A stretch of DNA of 64,000 bases from Ulva prolifera (GCA_023078555.1 CM041198.1:3209354-3273353), one strand, 5' to 3'; shown: positions 23,815 to 37,015, counted from the stretch's first letter. Notes: generated by a model from the letters alone, not told the origin. Made by a program: numbers and translations.

Positions 23815-25488
23815 TATAGTGTAGATGAACTGACTCCTGACTCGTACATCACTCACACAGCACATTGTGTGAGGCACCGCTAGCCACTGAGCTGCAGAGG
23901 AGTCAGCTGGATGGACACACCCACTCACATGGGGTACGATTGCAACTGGTTGGTAGTTGGTGCTGCCTGCCTCATCCTCACACACAGGGCGTTCAGCATG
24001 CATGCCAGCACTGTCCATCAAGCCCAGGCAATTTCCGATAGCCCTGGTGTGCTGAAACCTGGGCTTGGCTCAAGTTTGAGCAAGGTGGGCCATGGGCTGC
24101 AACCACAGGACCTGGAGTTGGTAACTGCAGCTTGGCCTTGGGTTTGTGAAGCTGGTGGTTCACAAACCCACCTACCTTGCAGTGAGGCCCGTGCAATGAC
24201 TCAGCCCCAGGCTGTGAACCTCTTTTGCCTCATATAGGCAAACCATATCCATTGCTCAATAAACCAGGCGGACATGAGTCGGAAGATTGCATCCTCTGCC
24301 AGAATATCCTATCAGATGTCTCAGGCCACAATCTGAAACAACATCTACTGTGCAGATGTGAAAAATGTTGTATATACACATGATGCCGCATGGTGTAGGT
24401 GGAGCTGTGCCATGCAGCTGTGAAAAGTGAGGCAGATGACAGACTCGCAGTGACAGCCATCCTGCATGTGCATCACGCAGTTGCTGAAGTACTGTGGTTG
24501 CTGACCGCCTGCCTCAGCAGCAGTCACGGGGTGCCTGTCGCTGTCTTGTTATTACTCAAACACTGCGGGGCGGCAAACTACTTTGGTCCAGCCCAAAGTG
24601 CAGGTCACAGTGGCTGAATGGGGACAGCCGAGGCACTCACACTCTACTCGAGCTGCTTGCACAGCTGCAGCCACCGCCAACGTCGGAGGTCAACGTCCGG
24701 ATAACTGGATGCAGTAACCGCGTGATCCGTTGCTCTGTTTCGAGCGCTCAGCGAGCAATCAACCTCGACGGGACTGATCGTGCAACAAGGCTCAGCTGAA
24801 GTACTCGAGGGCAAGGCAAATGATAGCTTCATTCAAAGTTCAGAGCGTCGTCAAGCGGATGTTTGACCTGCCTGGGGCAGTCTGCATATCTCCGATTGCG
24901 TGTCTGTCTGTCGTTGGCCCGGTTGAGCTCTGCAGAATTCCAGACACACGCGTACGAGATCCACTCGGAATGCATACAGTGCCTATCCATTGCGAACGTA
25001 TCACTGACGTCAATCCAACGTGTGGATGAAGCATGGAAGCTTAACAGGCATCCAGCGTACGTATACGGGACCGCGATTGTACAGCTTCAGCGTGATCCGG
25101 TGAGGCTTGATGTACTCCGCAGCGCCGGGGTTAAATACCACGCTCAGCGCACATCGGCACGCCCACCAGCTCTGTGCTTCATCCAGGGATCACAGATTTC
25201 GTGAGCAAGGTGCGGGTGTGCAGGCGATGCATTGGACTGACGTGCTAGCTTTGCCGGTGGGGCCCGGGGGCAGACTGGCGGTTCGTGATGCCCACAGAGC
25301 TCCCAACCGCGTAAGCCGTGCCCATCGCACAGTCGTGGGCATATCAGAGCATGTATGTAAGTACCTGTAAGAGCATTTACCCGCAACAGGTCTGGGGGGG
25401 AGGGGAGCGGGGGGACGCAGACACCGGCGCGGTGCGCTGCTGCCAGCAGTGCGCGACATGCATGAACACGTGAACATCAAGCTGCTCC

Positions 25489-25514
25489 GGGGGGGGGGGG
25501 GGGGGGGGGGGGGG
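25489..25514. repeat. Poly-G run (26)
   Basis: 26 consecutive G. The length of such runs is easily misjudged by sequencing. Confidence 0.9.
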
Positions 25515-25949
25515 CTCCCCTGACACCACGAACTAGTAAAATTCGCGGCATCGCCGGCGATCGCCCCCGGGCCGGCAGTGTATACGTAGACGGCGGGGCT
25601 CTCAGAACAGACAAGGACACTGGCGATGTCACTATCAACACATCTGACAGTCTGCATGAATTTCCAGTGATACGTGGTGATTCAGGCGAGCATGCAGCAG
25701 ACGTCGACGCTCGGCGGCAATGCACTCCAGTATGGCCATCCCCGGCAGCTAAAACGTGTTGGAACATGCACCCGCCGATGCCGGCGTCACATGCAGGTAT
25801 CCCCAGGAACATTCGCTGCCAGTTCTGCCGCTAGCAACCGACGGCGACGATTCTGGGCTGCAGTTGACCAGCGGTTGTGGAGCAGGGCTGCCAGGATGAG
25901 CTACGTTTATGCATGCATCATGAGAACGAGTCGTGTGTGTTCAGCTGGG

Positions 25950-26030
25950 GTAAAGTAAAGTAAAGCCCTGAATTTACTGAGCCGTATCCTGAAGAGGGCA
26001 TTGACAACTCCGAATTTTCGGGACCACATA
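25950..26030 (-). repeat. R1 copy
   Basis: GTAAAGTAAAGTAAAGCCCT through GAGCCGTATCCTGAAGAGG to GGGACCACATA. Confidence 0.7.
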
Positions 26031-26289
26031 CGCCGCCGCACATATGCTGCGGTGGCGCTGCAGCCTGTGGACGGCACCACGTCTGCGGAGGAGGGCGCCC
26101 CAGGTGGCCATGGTGGAGCTATGCATATGCATGCACGCCTGGCGGTGTTGGGAGCCAAACCCTAGGCAGCACTAGCAATTGCATCGTGTGGGATCTCCAT
26201 GAACGTACCCTTCAAGTTCATATCAAAGGCGTGGGCCCATGGCTGTCGACAGATCTGGGCATGTGTTCGCTGAGCTGCTGCGCTGCTGC

Positions 26290-26385
26290 CAGTGTTAGGT
26301 CGCCTTGCCGCATAATGTGAGGCTGGCATCCAGATATTAGACTCGAATATGCAAAACTGTGTTGATGCGTGACGACCCAATGCTG
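26290..26385. mobile_element. hAT-like MITE copy
   Basis: CAGTGTTAGGTCG at the left pairs with CGACCCAATGCTG at the right, 96 bp. The flanks GCTGCTGC and GCTGCAGT agree at their first five bases, consistent with a worn 8-bp duplication. Confidence 0.6.
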
Positions 26386-26519
26386 GCTGCAGTGTAGGTC
26401 CTGGGTGTTATGCCTACATGTCGAAATTGCAGTCAACGGTAGAACAACGTTGTTCTACTGGAGCCACCCGCACGGCTGCCGGCGCCGATGAAGCAGGCGC
26501 ATCGTGCGTCCGCACCGGG

Positions 26520-26625
26520 GGTGGGTCGACCTCTTCGGGCCCGATCACATACAACAATTCCGAATATGTAAGCCTAGTTTCTGAATGGCAGCCCCAGACA
26601 TATGCTGGGAGGCGACCCAACGCGG
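26520..26625. mobile_element. hAT-like MITE, diverged copy
   Basis: GGGCCCGATCACATACAACA and CTGAATGGCAGCCCCAGACA are shared with the copies at 28827 and 13205. The right end is CGACCCAACGC. Confidence 0.5.
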
Positions 26626-26762
26626 AACCACATGTGCACCAGAGCCATCTTCTTTTGTAAACACATGTGCACCAGAGCCACCGACTGGAGGGGCTCATGG
26701 GCTGGAGATCTGTGGAACAGGCGGAGCGGACGCGACCTCCCAGCTCATCATAATACTCCAGG

Positions 26763-26842
26763 GGCATATATGTGGTCCTCTTAATTCGGAGTGGTCAATG
26801 TCATCTTCAGGTTACGGCGCAGTGAATTCAGATTTACTTCAC
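26763..26842 (+). repeat. R1 copy, diverged
   Basis: GGCATATATGTGGTCCTCTT then TTCGGAGTGGTCAATGTC and the tail GAATTCAGATTTACTTCAC. Confidence 0.6.
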
Positions 26843-27030
26843 TCCACCTTCGCACGTTCTCCGATGTTGATAGGGCGCCTACGAAGCTGGTGCGTACGGC
26901 GCGGCATGCCATAGAGCAGCTGCGGGGACGGCTGCCTTCGAGTCCCACGCTGTGGATGGCCCTGTGGAATGGCGCACATGCATACACCGGCGGGGGTTGC
27001 GGCGGCAGTGGTGCATGCATGGCAAGTGCA

Positions 27031-27098
27031 GCAAATCTGGATCTACTGAGCCGTATCCTGTAGAGGACGTTGACAACTCCAAATGCACGTGATCCCGC
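27031..27098 (-). repeat. R1 copy
   Basis: GCAAATCTGGATCTACTGAG then CCGTATCCTGTAGAGGACGT and GACAACTCC. Confidence 0.6.
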
Positions 27099-27122
27099 AT
27101 GCATGTGAGAGGGCATGTAGGA

Positions 27123-27172
27123 TAAAGTCCAATGACAGGACCGCTGGGTAGACCACTGGACTTCCACAGATC
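27123..27172. repeat. CAATCCAGTG palindrome family, diverged copy
   Basis: AAAGTCCAATGACAGGACCG is paired with CCACTGGACTTCCACA. Confidence 0.45.
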
Positions 27173-28499
27173 TAGAGCACACAGCAGCTACCTGCCGGGG
27201 GGGGGGGGGGGGGCTTGCAGTGGCTTGCAGCTGTGACTGGAGAGAGCGCTTCCATGCATGCACCAGCTGCGCAGCATGAGGGAACCCGTCACCAGGTGCT
27301 ATAGTTATGAATTATAGTAGCTAGCTATAGTATACAGTTAGTACGTAACTGATCACGTTTAAGTTATTTCACCCTACAAGGGGCTGGACCCTTGAGATCG
27401 GGGGCCATGCCGGCACGGCAGCGCAAACACAGCGGATTCACGCCGAAGGGACTTGGCGGGGTCGTCACGCTCGGCAGCGCTGGGGAGCTTGGAAGCGTGC
27501 AGAGCACCAACTCGTCGATGGGCTGGTCCCGAGACTGCCAAACGAGGGCTGCACCGTCTGTGTTTATCGAGGTGTCACAGAGAATGTGTTGGTCGGTGTT
27601 GCGTGTTGATGGTTGCGTGGGTGTGAGGTGGCGCTGTGTGTCGCCAGCGGTGCTGCCTAGGCTGCCCCGCTGGCTTTAAAGCCAATTGTCCTTGCGGCAC
27701 AGAGGATGTGGTGGGATGCACAAGATCGGCGCCACACACGGTCGTTCTAATGCATGAGCCGGATTGACTTCCTGCTCCTCGTGGCATCTGCAGCTATCGC
27801 GATTGACGATTATGCATGCATGCATGGTTCTGCAGCCGACAGAGGCACCATGTGACAGCCTCGGCCTCAGAGGGCCCACCTCTTGTGAACAGCCGGTGGA
27901 GTTACCGCTACACCACTCACACTCATATCAATTCCTCGAGGTGCCCGTACAGGCACAATTCTGATGATCAATGACTACGTCACTGACTCATATGATATCA
28001 TGATGGCGCTAGTCAAGGAGAGGAGAAGCGGCTGGCAAGACGTACGACAGCGGAGGCCCGTGGGTCGAGGATGTCTGAAGCTGTGATCAATTGAGTGTCT
28101 CTGCAGGGAGTTGTGCTCGGGGGCCTGGCTCACAGTCTGTGCGGGCACCTGATCCTCAGTGCTGCATGTGCGGCCTCTGGCTGTTGTCCGGCTCGTCGGC
28201 TGGAGTGAGCGTTGGCAGCTGCCCCTCGCGTGGATGCCGGTCTTTGCTGCACGCTGGTTGATTCGAGTAGTTGCCCGGCCATCCAATGGCCCGAGATGCT
28301 GTGCATTGCAATTGATTGCATATGTGCGTCTAGGCTCGGTAGCATGTGCCTGTCGCTGAAACACAACACAACTGCGTTCTGTGGAAGCGTTCTGTGGAAG
28401 CGTGGTAATCCAGGAAGGATGCTGGAAGGGTGGGGGCAGTAGTGGGCCATGTGTGACTTGACATGGTGACTGTTGTGAGTTGAATGAGCGGGACTGTGT

Positions 28500-28580
28500 T
28501 ACAAGGATAAAAGTGGCAAGGCGGGCAGTACCGCGAAAGAAGCAAGCAGAGCATGCACACACCCAGATACCCACGCACGC
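28500..28580 (+). repeat. R4 copy with unexpanded CA-like tail
   Basis: TTACAAGGATAAAAGTGGCA then AGGCGGGCAGTACCGCGAAA, GAAGCAAGCAGAGCATG, and a tail of CACACACCCAGATACCCACG ending CAGCACACAC. Confidence 0.65.
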
Positions 28581-28826
28581 AGCACACACAAGTGAGTTGA
28601 ATGAATGGGACTGTGTGGGTGATCGGATCCCCGCTTTTGGGTGCGAAGCTTGGGTGTATGCTTTGGTGCTCCGGCATGGCTCGAGCCGTTGCATTGTAAT
28701 TATGTACTACAATTACATTGTAATTGTAGTACGCCTTGCGGTGGGCCACATGTGACGGGAGGTGCATGCACGTGAGGACCTGCGGGCGACACTGTGGAGC
28801 TGAGTTGATGCGTCATGTGTTACCAG

Positions 28827-28928
28827 CAGTGTTGGGTGGTCGGGCCCGATCATATGTAACAATTCCAGATATTCATGTCTAATTCCTGGGGGGCAGACCT
28901 GGAAATGCTGCACAGTGACCCAACACTG
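28827..28928. mobile_element. hAT-like MITE, intact ends
   Basis: 102 bp, the same length as the copy at 2104. The ends are CAGTGTTGGG and CCCAACACTG. The 8-base flanks GTTACCAG and GATACCAG match at seven positions, a target-site duplication. The interiors of the two copies share ATTCCAGATATT-type segments. Confidence 0.8.
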
Positions 28929-29100
28929 GATACCAGATACCTGAGGTCGAGCCCAGGGCATTCTGTACTGGTGACTGGCAGTCAAGGACTGTTCTGATGG
29001 TGCGTGCGTTTGGAATTGTTCACTCGGTGCGTCGAATGGGGAGCAGTGTGAGGCTGCAGCAGCAGCCACATGTGTGAGACTTGAAACACCACAGTAAGCT

Positions 29101-30432
29101 GACACTCACGATGGCTTGTCTTGCAATGGCGACAGCAAACAACGGAGGCAGGAAACTCTTAGTGGGTGCATAAGAGTACACAGAGGCCAGGTTGTGATGC
29201 GCGCTGCGGTGCATGTTGAGCACTGTGACCTTCTTCAGCAGTCAAGAGGCCTGTAGAAGTGGCATCATGTTCTGTCTGGGGAGCGGACTCTGACCATTGT
29301 GCCCGAGACAACACCATCAAAGGGCTGGGTCCTATAAAGTTGGGACTCTGAAAGTCTAAAGGTTTGGCAGCGGAGATGTCGGCTGATTGGGTGGGTTCCC
29401 AGGTTGTCGCTGCGATTGGTGCTTTGCTCAATTGTGTGACCAAGGGCACCGACACTTCCCAGCTACTGTGATGGCCTATGGCGCAGCTTGTTGTAATGCC
29501 ATGTAGTGTCTTGCCGTGCATCTTGTGTGGTTGTGCAGGACCGAGCGCAATTGTGAGCTGTGGGTGCGGGCAAGGACATTGTGTGCATCAGCTACATCAA
29601 TCGATATCAGCCACATGTACATTCACTCCCATTACTCCAGTCAATATTTAGGTGCTACATCCGTCTTAGTACTGAACATGAGCTGTGAGGGTGCAGCAGC
29701 TCGAACGTGCTGTTGTAAGTGCACGCAGCCCGGTCTCTGAACATGCCTTCTCTGCATTGTTGTAAGGAGGATCATGATCACGCTTGAACTTTGTTCCTGG
29801 AACGGATGCAAGTGCCCCATTCCGTGGCTTCTGTCCGTCTCTTTCTGAGCGCAAGGACCAGGCCTTCCAGTGTAAGCACCGCGCCGCTGCGACGTATCGA
29901 CAATGTACTAAGGACACATTAACGTCAATGAATTCCTTGTCTACGCTTAATGACGCAACAGCGCGAGGTGAGCCTCGAGGACATATTGGAGTGGATAGGA
30001 AACGGCCGAAAGTCCGACTCTCCAAATCTCAGGCCCGGAGGTATTGCAAGTTCGGTTCCCGCGCGCAGCTTTGTTTACCATGTGGCTGGAAAAGGTTGTG
30101 CCACGAAAGCTGGCAGCCGTTTCTAGATCGTGGCGTAAGCAACACGCTCGTCATGGCCACTCATCTTCTCCGGAAATCAATTAAACAAAAGGAAGCCTTC
30201 CTTTATCCGCATTAAACACTGCAGTGCTCATAACTCGATCGCAACCGTAGTACATGCTGTGGTATTCTGCTTTTCGACTTTGTTGCAGCTAATCCGTTTC
30301 CCCGCGAGAGCCGACTACATGAACAGGCAGTCGGTCGCTCTTGACATCAACAGTGCATCGTATACGCTAAGTATTATTGATTTCTGTTGTCCTACTTTCA
30401 CCCTGCTACAGCCGCCGACTTATTCCTTCTAG
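29101..30432. other. 5' flank of the coiled-coil gene, upstream exons unresolved
   Basis: Two segments look like upstream exons of the next gene. One is a frame starting ATG at about 30080 (MWLEKVVPRKLAAVSRSW) that ends at a strong GTAAGC donor. The other is a frame after a TTGCAG acceptor near 30288 (LIRFPARADYMNRQSVALDI). I could not join them in phase to the confirmed exon at 30433. Minus-strand frames at 30773-30576, 30025-29666 and 29521-29159 are also open; I cannot tell whether they are genes. Confidence 0.3.
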
Positions 30433-33400
30433 CTGGCACCCAATGGCACCATCGCTCTTTTAAAGGCTAACGGTACTTCACGTATGCCAGCTCATCATAA
30501 CAGATTCCATGCACCTTTTGCTACTTTGAGCCTTTGCAGGCGAGCCATTGTCGGATCCCGTTGGTCTGTGCAGCTTTATCCCTGTCGGTGCAGTGTCCCG
30601 TGCAGCTCGTGGAAAGCTCTCATCGTCAGAAAGTTTTTCATCATCCCCGCCTGAATCAGTATATGTATCAGATTGAGCATGTCTGCCAGAATGTGTGGAT
30701 CCTGCTGCGTTATGTCAGCATGGCTCCCCTTGTCCGCGGAAATTTCAAGCGGCATGCGGTCGCGTTTTGCCACGGTTGTAGTTTTTCAAAAGGACTTTCT
30801 GGTATTTGTAGGAGTTGGAGTGCGACATGGGGGATTTCCGCCGAAGGGCACAAAGCCCTCGCCAGCAAGGCCAATTTGGAAGCAAGGTCATGAACGTGAT
30901 GACGACAAGAAGGGGAAGGGAAGATTGGGACGCAGGCAGACGTGACATTGCCGTCGCAAGAAGCGTGCCAAGCGTTCGCAGGGGTCGCACTGGATGGGAC
31001 TCGGGTGCAGGGCGCACAAAAAGCCCAGCTGCTAAGGATAGGCAACAGGATGGTGCTGAATCTGATGACGACATCGCGGCCAAGCCGCGTTCCCACCAGC
31101 CAGCACAGCCATCGCTGGGCAGTGTTGCTGGTCCAGCCCGTCCTGCTCTCGCGCAGCCTGGTTCCCATATAGGAAATAGCTCTACATTTTTCAAGTCGGG
31201 AGCAGGAGCCCCTCCTCCCGATCTCGTTCGGAAGGGATACGACTCTGAAGTCGACATCCCCGCACCACCACCGGGACCGCAGGCAAAGCCGAGTGGGTTC
31301 GACATATACTCGGTGAGGCACAACGCTCAGGAAAATATCAGCAGCCGTCTCGGTGGTGCAACAGCTCCGCCTCGAACGCGCGCGCCAGCCCTGGATACCC
31401 AACTGTCACCATCCGTGCAGTCACTGCCTCAGCACCGACCTGCCACCCCGCCCGCTCCACCACCAGCAAACGCAGCGCCCACCAAAGATCAGCCACCAGA
31501 TTTTATGAGGGACTCGCCTAGTGGCACTGCCTTGGAGATGCCGCTGTCAGTCTCCAGCTTGTCTGACAAAATCAACACAGTGCAGTCTTCGGTCGCAGCA
31601 TACTCGAAGGATGTGGAGGCTCTGCAGACCACCACATCCACTCATTCCTCGCTGATCTCAGCTCTGCAAAAGCGGATCGCCTCAGTTGTGCAGCAGGCTG
31701 AAGGCACCGGTGAGAAACTCATGCAGCTGGAAGCTGCACATGGCGAGCGGTTGTCTGCAGTGGAAGCAGCCAGGGTCACCATGGAGGTGAGTTACCACCA
31801 TGTACCTGTGGTGTCACCACACCAGTAGCCCATTCCCTACCCAACTCTGCTCCTGCGTAGCCGCATGCAGATTGTGTGTTCCTTCACAGCGGTCATGTGC
31901 CTGTTCATGCTACTCTGGCAAATATAGTATGCCCAAACACCTGTCTCAGCATCATGTGTGCGTTGGGGGGGGCACTGCGGGGTTCACGAAACGCTGGCAC
32001 CCTCTTCGCTCAAATAGTGCTCCGTCATCCATATGCATCTGCGTTTGTAGGCCGAGCTGCGCACGCGTCCGGGGCCTGCCGCCGTGGCTGCGGCGCCAGC
32101 GGTGGGCATGGAGGATCGGGAGACTGTCGGAGACACCCAAGTGCCGGGGCTGCCCGCCGACACATACATCAAGTCCGAGAGAAACGGTGCGCTCCATACA
32201 GCTCCCTGCATCTCCCCGCATGGTGACAGGTGGCCCATGCTGTCTCGATCTGCCGCAAAGAGGATGCCGTGCATAGCGCCGCCGGCCACCGAGGGACGGC
32301 TCGTCTTCGCATTCGGCTTGAGCCAAGCATTCAGAGACTGCCACCGCCATGTCAGATGGACGCTTCGTCCCGTGCCGGTGCTGTGGAGATGGCCGTGTTG
32401 GATGGACCCTGGCTTCTGTCTCCGTTGGCGTCATGCCTGGAACTGCAAACAGACTGCAGTCTCCGTCGGCTTGTAGCAAAAGCGGCTGAACGAACGATTT
32501 CCGTTGGATCATGGGCGCACCGGCGAGCGCTGCACGGCGCCGATGGACACGTCTCGCATCTCCACAGGACTCTGCAGAGCCACTGCATATTCTTCAAGTG
32601 CAGGGCTGTCGAAGTAGATGCGCTGCCCTGATGTTGCCGCGTCACGGGGGGGCGGCCGCTGCCTTCATCCCCCCAGTTTCCTCAGACGCAGCTCTAGCCG
32701 GTCGTACATGCGCATGTGTTCCCCGTTATATTCCATATTCCATGCATGAAGCGCACAGCGAGCTGTGGTCGACAGTGCTGCACACACTCTGCCAAGGCGA
32801 TCGGCCTGGAACCGGACACAGCCAGCAGGGTCGCACGGAGAGGTCGTGCGCTGGTTTCCAGTGCTAGGCATGGCTGTGGGAATCCTTTCTGCTGTGCACG
32901 GTGCAGGCGACGGGGAGGAGGGGTGGATGCATGCTTGGTATCATCATGGCTGCCGTATGCCGTATGATTGTCTCTGCATGCGTGATCGTGGCGGTTAGAG
33001 TGCTGTCGGACGACGCGCACCCCTGACTGCTGGGTTTTCCTTTAGCAGTTGGCATTGGAACTGTCTGCCGCTCAGAGAGGCTTCCGTACTGTCGTCATTT
33101 GCGGATCATGCATGTCAGCATCGGCGAGCGTTGCCGCGTCTGACGTGGAGGCGAGTGGGAAACTAGACGTTTACAGTGAAAAGTCCAGGCTGCACCGCTG
33201 TGATGTTGTGGTGTGTGGTGGTAGCCTCGTTCGTGCTTGGAGTGCTTTCCGACGGCGACGACGGCTGGTCGGATGTGCACACGATCGAGCCCTCCCGCCG
33301 CTGGTCCATGCACTTCTTTCAGCGCTTGGGCTGGGGCCCTGCATCTGCACAGGTACCCTGTCTGACCGGAGTGCTGTGGAGTGTGTGTGGGTGCAGCACA

Positions 33401-36400
33401 TCCAATGGGTTGTCCAATGGGTTGAGGATGGATTACAAGCTACCCCCTCCGTTTCAGGAGGTCGTGGGTTCGATTCTGCGTGCGCTTTGGGGAATCGAAA
33501 TGGCCGTACGTGACCACCTCGCTTAGCACAGGAGGAGGCCCTGTGAGTTGCGTACGGTCGTCTGAGGGGGGTTTCCAGGTGGTTTACCCCTTCGGCATAT
33601 GTGGTCCTGTTAATTCGGAGTTGTCAATGTCCAATACGATACGGCTCAGTAAATTCAGATTTACTTTTACTTGACATCCCTGTTGATGCATGCACACACC
33701 GCAGCACATGCCGACACAAGCGCAGCCGCGCCCCCACACGCACACCTGTATAAGCACAGCACAGCCGTGTGTCCCCATGCCATCACACATTCCAGCGTAC
33801 TGCCTCGCCCACACTCCTCTTTCGCTGGCCGGCACACTCTACCTCTGCTTTCTGGAACCTTGTGTGGGCGAAGACGGACCGCACATACATGCACCAACGC
33901 TCTCCGCTATCTCTGCTGTGCATACATCTTAATGGAGGAACTGGTCGTCGAGCAGCCGCCTGTGTAACCTGTTCACCCAGCTGTGCCTCATCGCCGCCAG
34001 CACACATGCAGGAAAGTCCGAGACTGCGCCACGAGGCGGCGACAGGTCGGGTATGCGGGATTCGCGGGCGGACGACGCCGCCCCAGCCGCAATGATCGAC
34101 GTCACACCCACCTCACCAACGCTGCAGACCCATCCGGGCGACCTGAAGCCGACCCTCGGTGGGCTCAACGGAGCGCACGTAGGCGCCGCCGCCATGGACT
34201 TTTACGCCCGGCGGCTGCCCGCAGAGGCCCCAAAGCGCTCCGCAATCCTGGCCTCCGACTCGGAGGCATCCGCCGGCATCGTGCGCATCTTGCGCGCGTT
34301 CCAGGACAAGCTGCTCGATGTGGAGCAGCGCTGCGCGCAGCTCGTCGAGGCGGCGCCGCCTCTGCCGCCAGCAGACGCGGCGCCGCCGGCGACCGACGCG
34401 AGCGTGCTCGACGCCGCTGCAGCGGCGGTGCAGACGGCGCGGGAGGCGCTCGCGGAGCAGAAGGACGCGCAGGGCAGCTACGAGCGGCGGATGAAGCGGT
34501 TTGTGGTGGACGTCGAGCGGATGATGAAGACGCTGCAGGACCAGCTGATGGGGATCGACCACTACATGCAGCTGCAGACGGCGCGGGTGGACCAGGTCAT
34601 GGGGGACTGCATGTACCACCGGGAGCTGCTGCAGACGCTGGACAATGCCCGCGGCGCCACGCAGGAGCAGCAGGTTCATTCCCCCTTGCCTTCCCCCCAC
34701 CTTCCCTCCCCCCCCCCCCCCAAATTCCATCCTCTCCCTGCTCCCCGGCGTGAAGCAACGCCGATCCCTGGAGCCGCGCTCGGGCGCGTAAGCTGGTTCT
34801 GTGCATGGCCATGCAGGCTTGGTTCTCGGCGCTGTTGATTGTCACTGGAGCGCTGGAGCCTCGCACTGTGGCTGTCGCGTTGTGGCGTGTTGCTCTTGAA
34901 TCGGTGCATCGGCTCTATAGAACTTACAGTTGATGCATAGTCACACTTATATGCGTGAGCGAGCTGTTCTCGGCGTCATGGTCGCCGGGGTGTGCGGTGG
35001 GTGTGCGGTGGGTGTGGGCTTCTCCTATGCCTGCGGGACGTGTGGCACTGTGTCGAGCTGGCCAAGCCCCCGTCAGAGGTTGCAGGGGAAGCGTGCTCTG
35101 TTGCAGGATCACTGAGGATGCAAGGGGACTCCCTACGTCTCTCTCGACTGCTGGCGCGGGTGCAGCATTGGCGCGTGTTCGTTGGGAGGATGGGCACCGT
35201 GATATGCACACCCGCTGCTTTCAGTTGGGCAGGTGGCAGGCCGGCGGGGTTGCGTACGTGCATGGGTGTCGGTGCGGAACACGTGGAGGTTGGGTGTGCT
35301 CATTGCAGTGCCGATGTATCACGGCTGCTCCTATGGACTTGTGCCGAAGCGTGCCATAGCACACCACAGCACGCATCTGCATGCCGCGGCCCGATGGACG
35401 GTACTCGCAGCGTGGGAAGCGAGGCTGACGAGTGCGCGTCTGTGCAGGACGATCTCGGGAAGCGCATGTCGGAGCTCACCGCGGCCGTCACCAAGCTGCA
35501 GCAGCAGCAGCAGGCGCTCACGATCCAGGTGCAGAAGGCGGAGGCTGAGCGGCTGAAGGAGGCGCGCCGCGCGCAGGAGGCGGCCCGCGCGGCCCCCGCC
35601 CTGCAGCCGCCGCAGCCCGCCGCGCCGTCGGCGGCGGAGCGCGCGGCCGATGTGGCTGCGGTGAAGGCGCTACAGGATGAGAACGCGGCGCTGCGAGGCC
35701 GCATTGCGGCGCTGGAGAGCGGCAACGCGGCGCTGGAGGCGCGTGTGGCGCCGGAGGCGCTTGCAGAGCTTGTGCGGGGGATGTTGGCGGCAGAGGTGCT
35801 GGCGAAGCCTGGTGCGGTGCTCCCGGGGCTGCTGTGGTGGTGGGCAGGAGGGGCCCGCGCTGCTTCCCCCCCCTTCACGTGACCTGATGCTGTTTTGTGG
35901 CGTCACTGTTTGGCATGGTCCGACCTGTGTATCTGTCGCCGCGTCTGTCGAAGCTCTTGGCCTCGATCTACGCATCTCTGTAGGTTTGCCGCAGGTGCGG
36001 CTGCGTGCAGCTGCGGCGCTGCGACTCTGTGTTCGCGCAGTGCGACACCCACTCCGCACGTGATGGAAGCATGCATCCGATGCAACGCTCTGGGGTCCCA
36101 GCTTGAGCCTGCTGCAGTTGCAGCAGCCGTCTACATGTGGCTGGGTGGTGCCAGGTGTCCGTGTGCTTGCAGCGTGCCCCTGGCTTGCCGTTGCAGGCGT
36201 TCAATTTCTGAGTGTGGCCCCGCACCGTGCGCTCGCTGCCGCAGCTGCGTATGTCGGCGGCGGCTGCATGCATGCCGAGCTGCGAATGCGGTGTTTTGTT
36301 ACTCTGACCAGTCCCTAGCGTGCGGTGATCATACTGTCCCTGGTGGCTGCACGCATGTGGAGGCATGGAGTAACCACCCGGCGGCTGAATGGAAGGACTG

Positions 36401-37015
36401 AGAGCGCAACAGGTGTGTGTTTTTGCAGAGGGCCGCGCGAAGTCGGCTGGCAAGGGTGGCAAGTCGTCGGCGGAGGAGGGCTCAGAGGCTGCATCTGAGA
36501 GCGGTGACAACGGCAGCGATGACGGCTCCGGTGCCGATGCCTCTGCAGATGAGGTGGAGGCGCTCCGTAAGACCGCAGCAAAGCAGGCACCGGGCAAGAA
36601 GAAACGCAAGCGCAGCGCTGATGCGGACGTTGCGGTGCGTCGCCCCCACAGAGCTGCTGTGCAGCCATGGCATTGCCAACACTGTTTCCTGTTCTGCGGA
36701 TGGTCGGTGTGCTGTGAGTGGCAGACACCGCGCTGGTCATGTGGGGTTCTGGAGGCTTGCATACGAGTCGTCTACTGATGGCAGAGCATGTGCAGCTGCG
36801 CGACTGGGGGCGTTTCCAGATGCGCCTGGCGCGTGATGCTGGGTGCATGCAACGCTGAAAAGCGTCTGTACCGTTCGGATCTGCCGTCATCGCAGTTGGT
36901 GTGCCTGTCTTGCAGTGTGGCATCTCGCGTGCAGGAAAGTCAAGAAGCAGTGGCAGCGGAGAAGAAGGCCAAGCCAGGGAAACGGACGCGACGGGGAACC
37001 CGTGGGACAAAATGA
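30433..37015 (+). CDS. Large coiled-coil protein of unknown function (5' end incomplete)
   Basis: Eight exons join with GT-AG borders and unbroken phase: 30433-30472, 30540-30658, 30812-31786, 32051-32186, 34012-34673, 35448-35811, 36429-36634, 36935-37015 (stop). They encode about 860 aa. The first third is Pro/Ser/Arg-rich and probably disordered. Coiled-coil stretches follow around DKINTVQSSVAAYSKDVEAL in exon 3, YERRMKRFVVDVERMMKTLQ in exon 5, and MSELTAAVTKLQQQQQ and ALRGRIAALESGNAALEARV in exon 6. Exon 7 is acidic and Ser-rich and ends GKKKRKR, a likely nuclear localisation signal. The C-terminus is strongly basic (GKRTRRGTRGTK). Further exons probably lie upstream near 30080-30330. I recognise no family; the layout suggests a structural or scaffold protein, perhaps nuclear or centrosomal, which is inference. 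The 1825-bp intron 4 carries an R1 copy. Confidence 0.7.
33405..33480 (+). other. tRNA-like A/B box segment in an intron
   Basis: TGTCCAATGGGTTGAGG resembles a pol III A box, and GTGGGTTCGATTC about 55 bases on resembles a B box. The T stem does not pair and no acceptor stem forms. At best this is a tRNA-derived SINE fragment or a decayed tRNA. Confidence 0.2.
33566..33670 (+). repeat. R1 full-length copy in an intron of the coiled-coil gene
   Basis: It runs from GGGGGGTTTCCAGGTGG to ATTCAGATTTACTTTTAC and is the second complete copy, alongside 590-697. Confidence 0.7.

Noticed and set aside
34113-34730. Minus-strand 205-aa frame
   Set aside because: It is antisense to an exon of the coiled-coil gene whose splice phases fit on the plus strand; GC-rich codons keep the shadow open.
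34992-35882. A single 296-aa plus-strand gene
   Set aside because: The frame is correct only from the acceptor at 35447. Upstream it is intron that happens to stay open.
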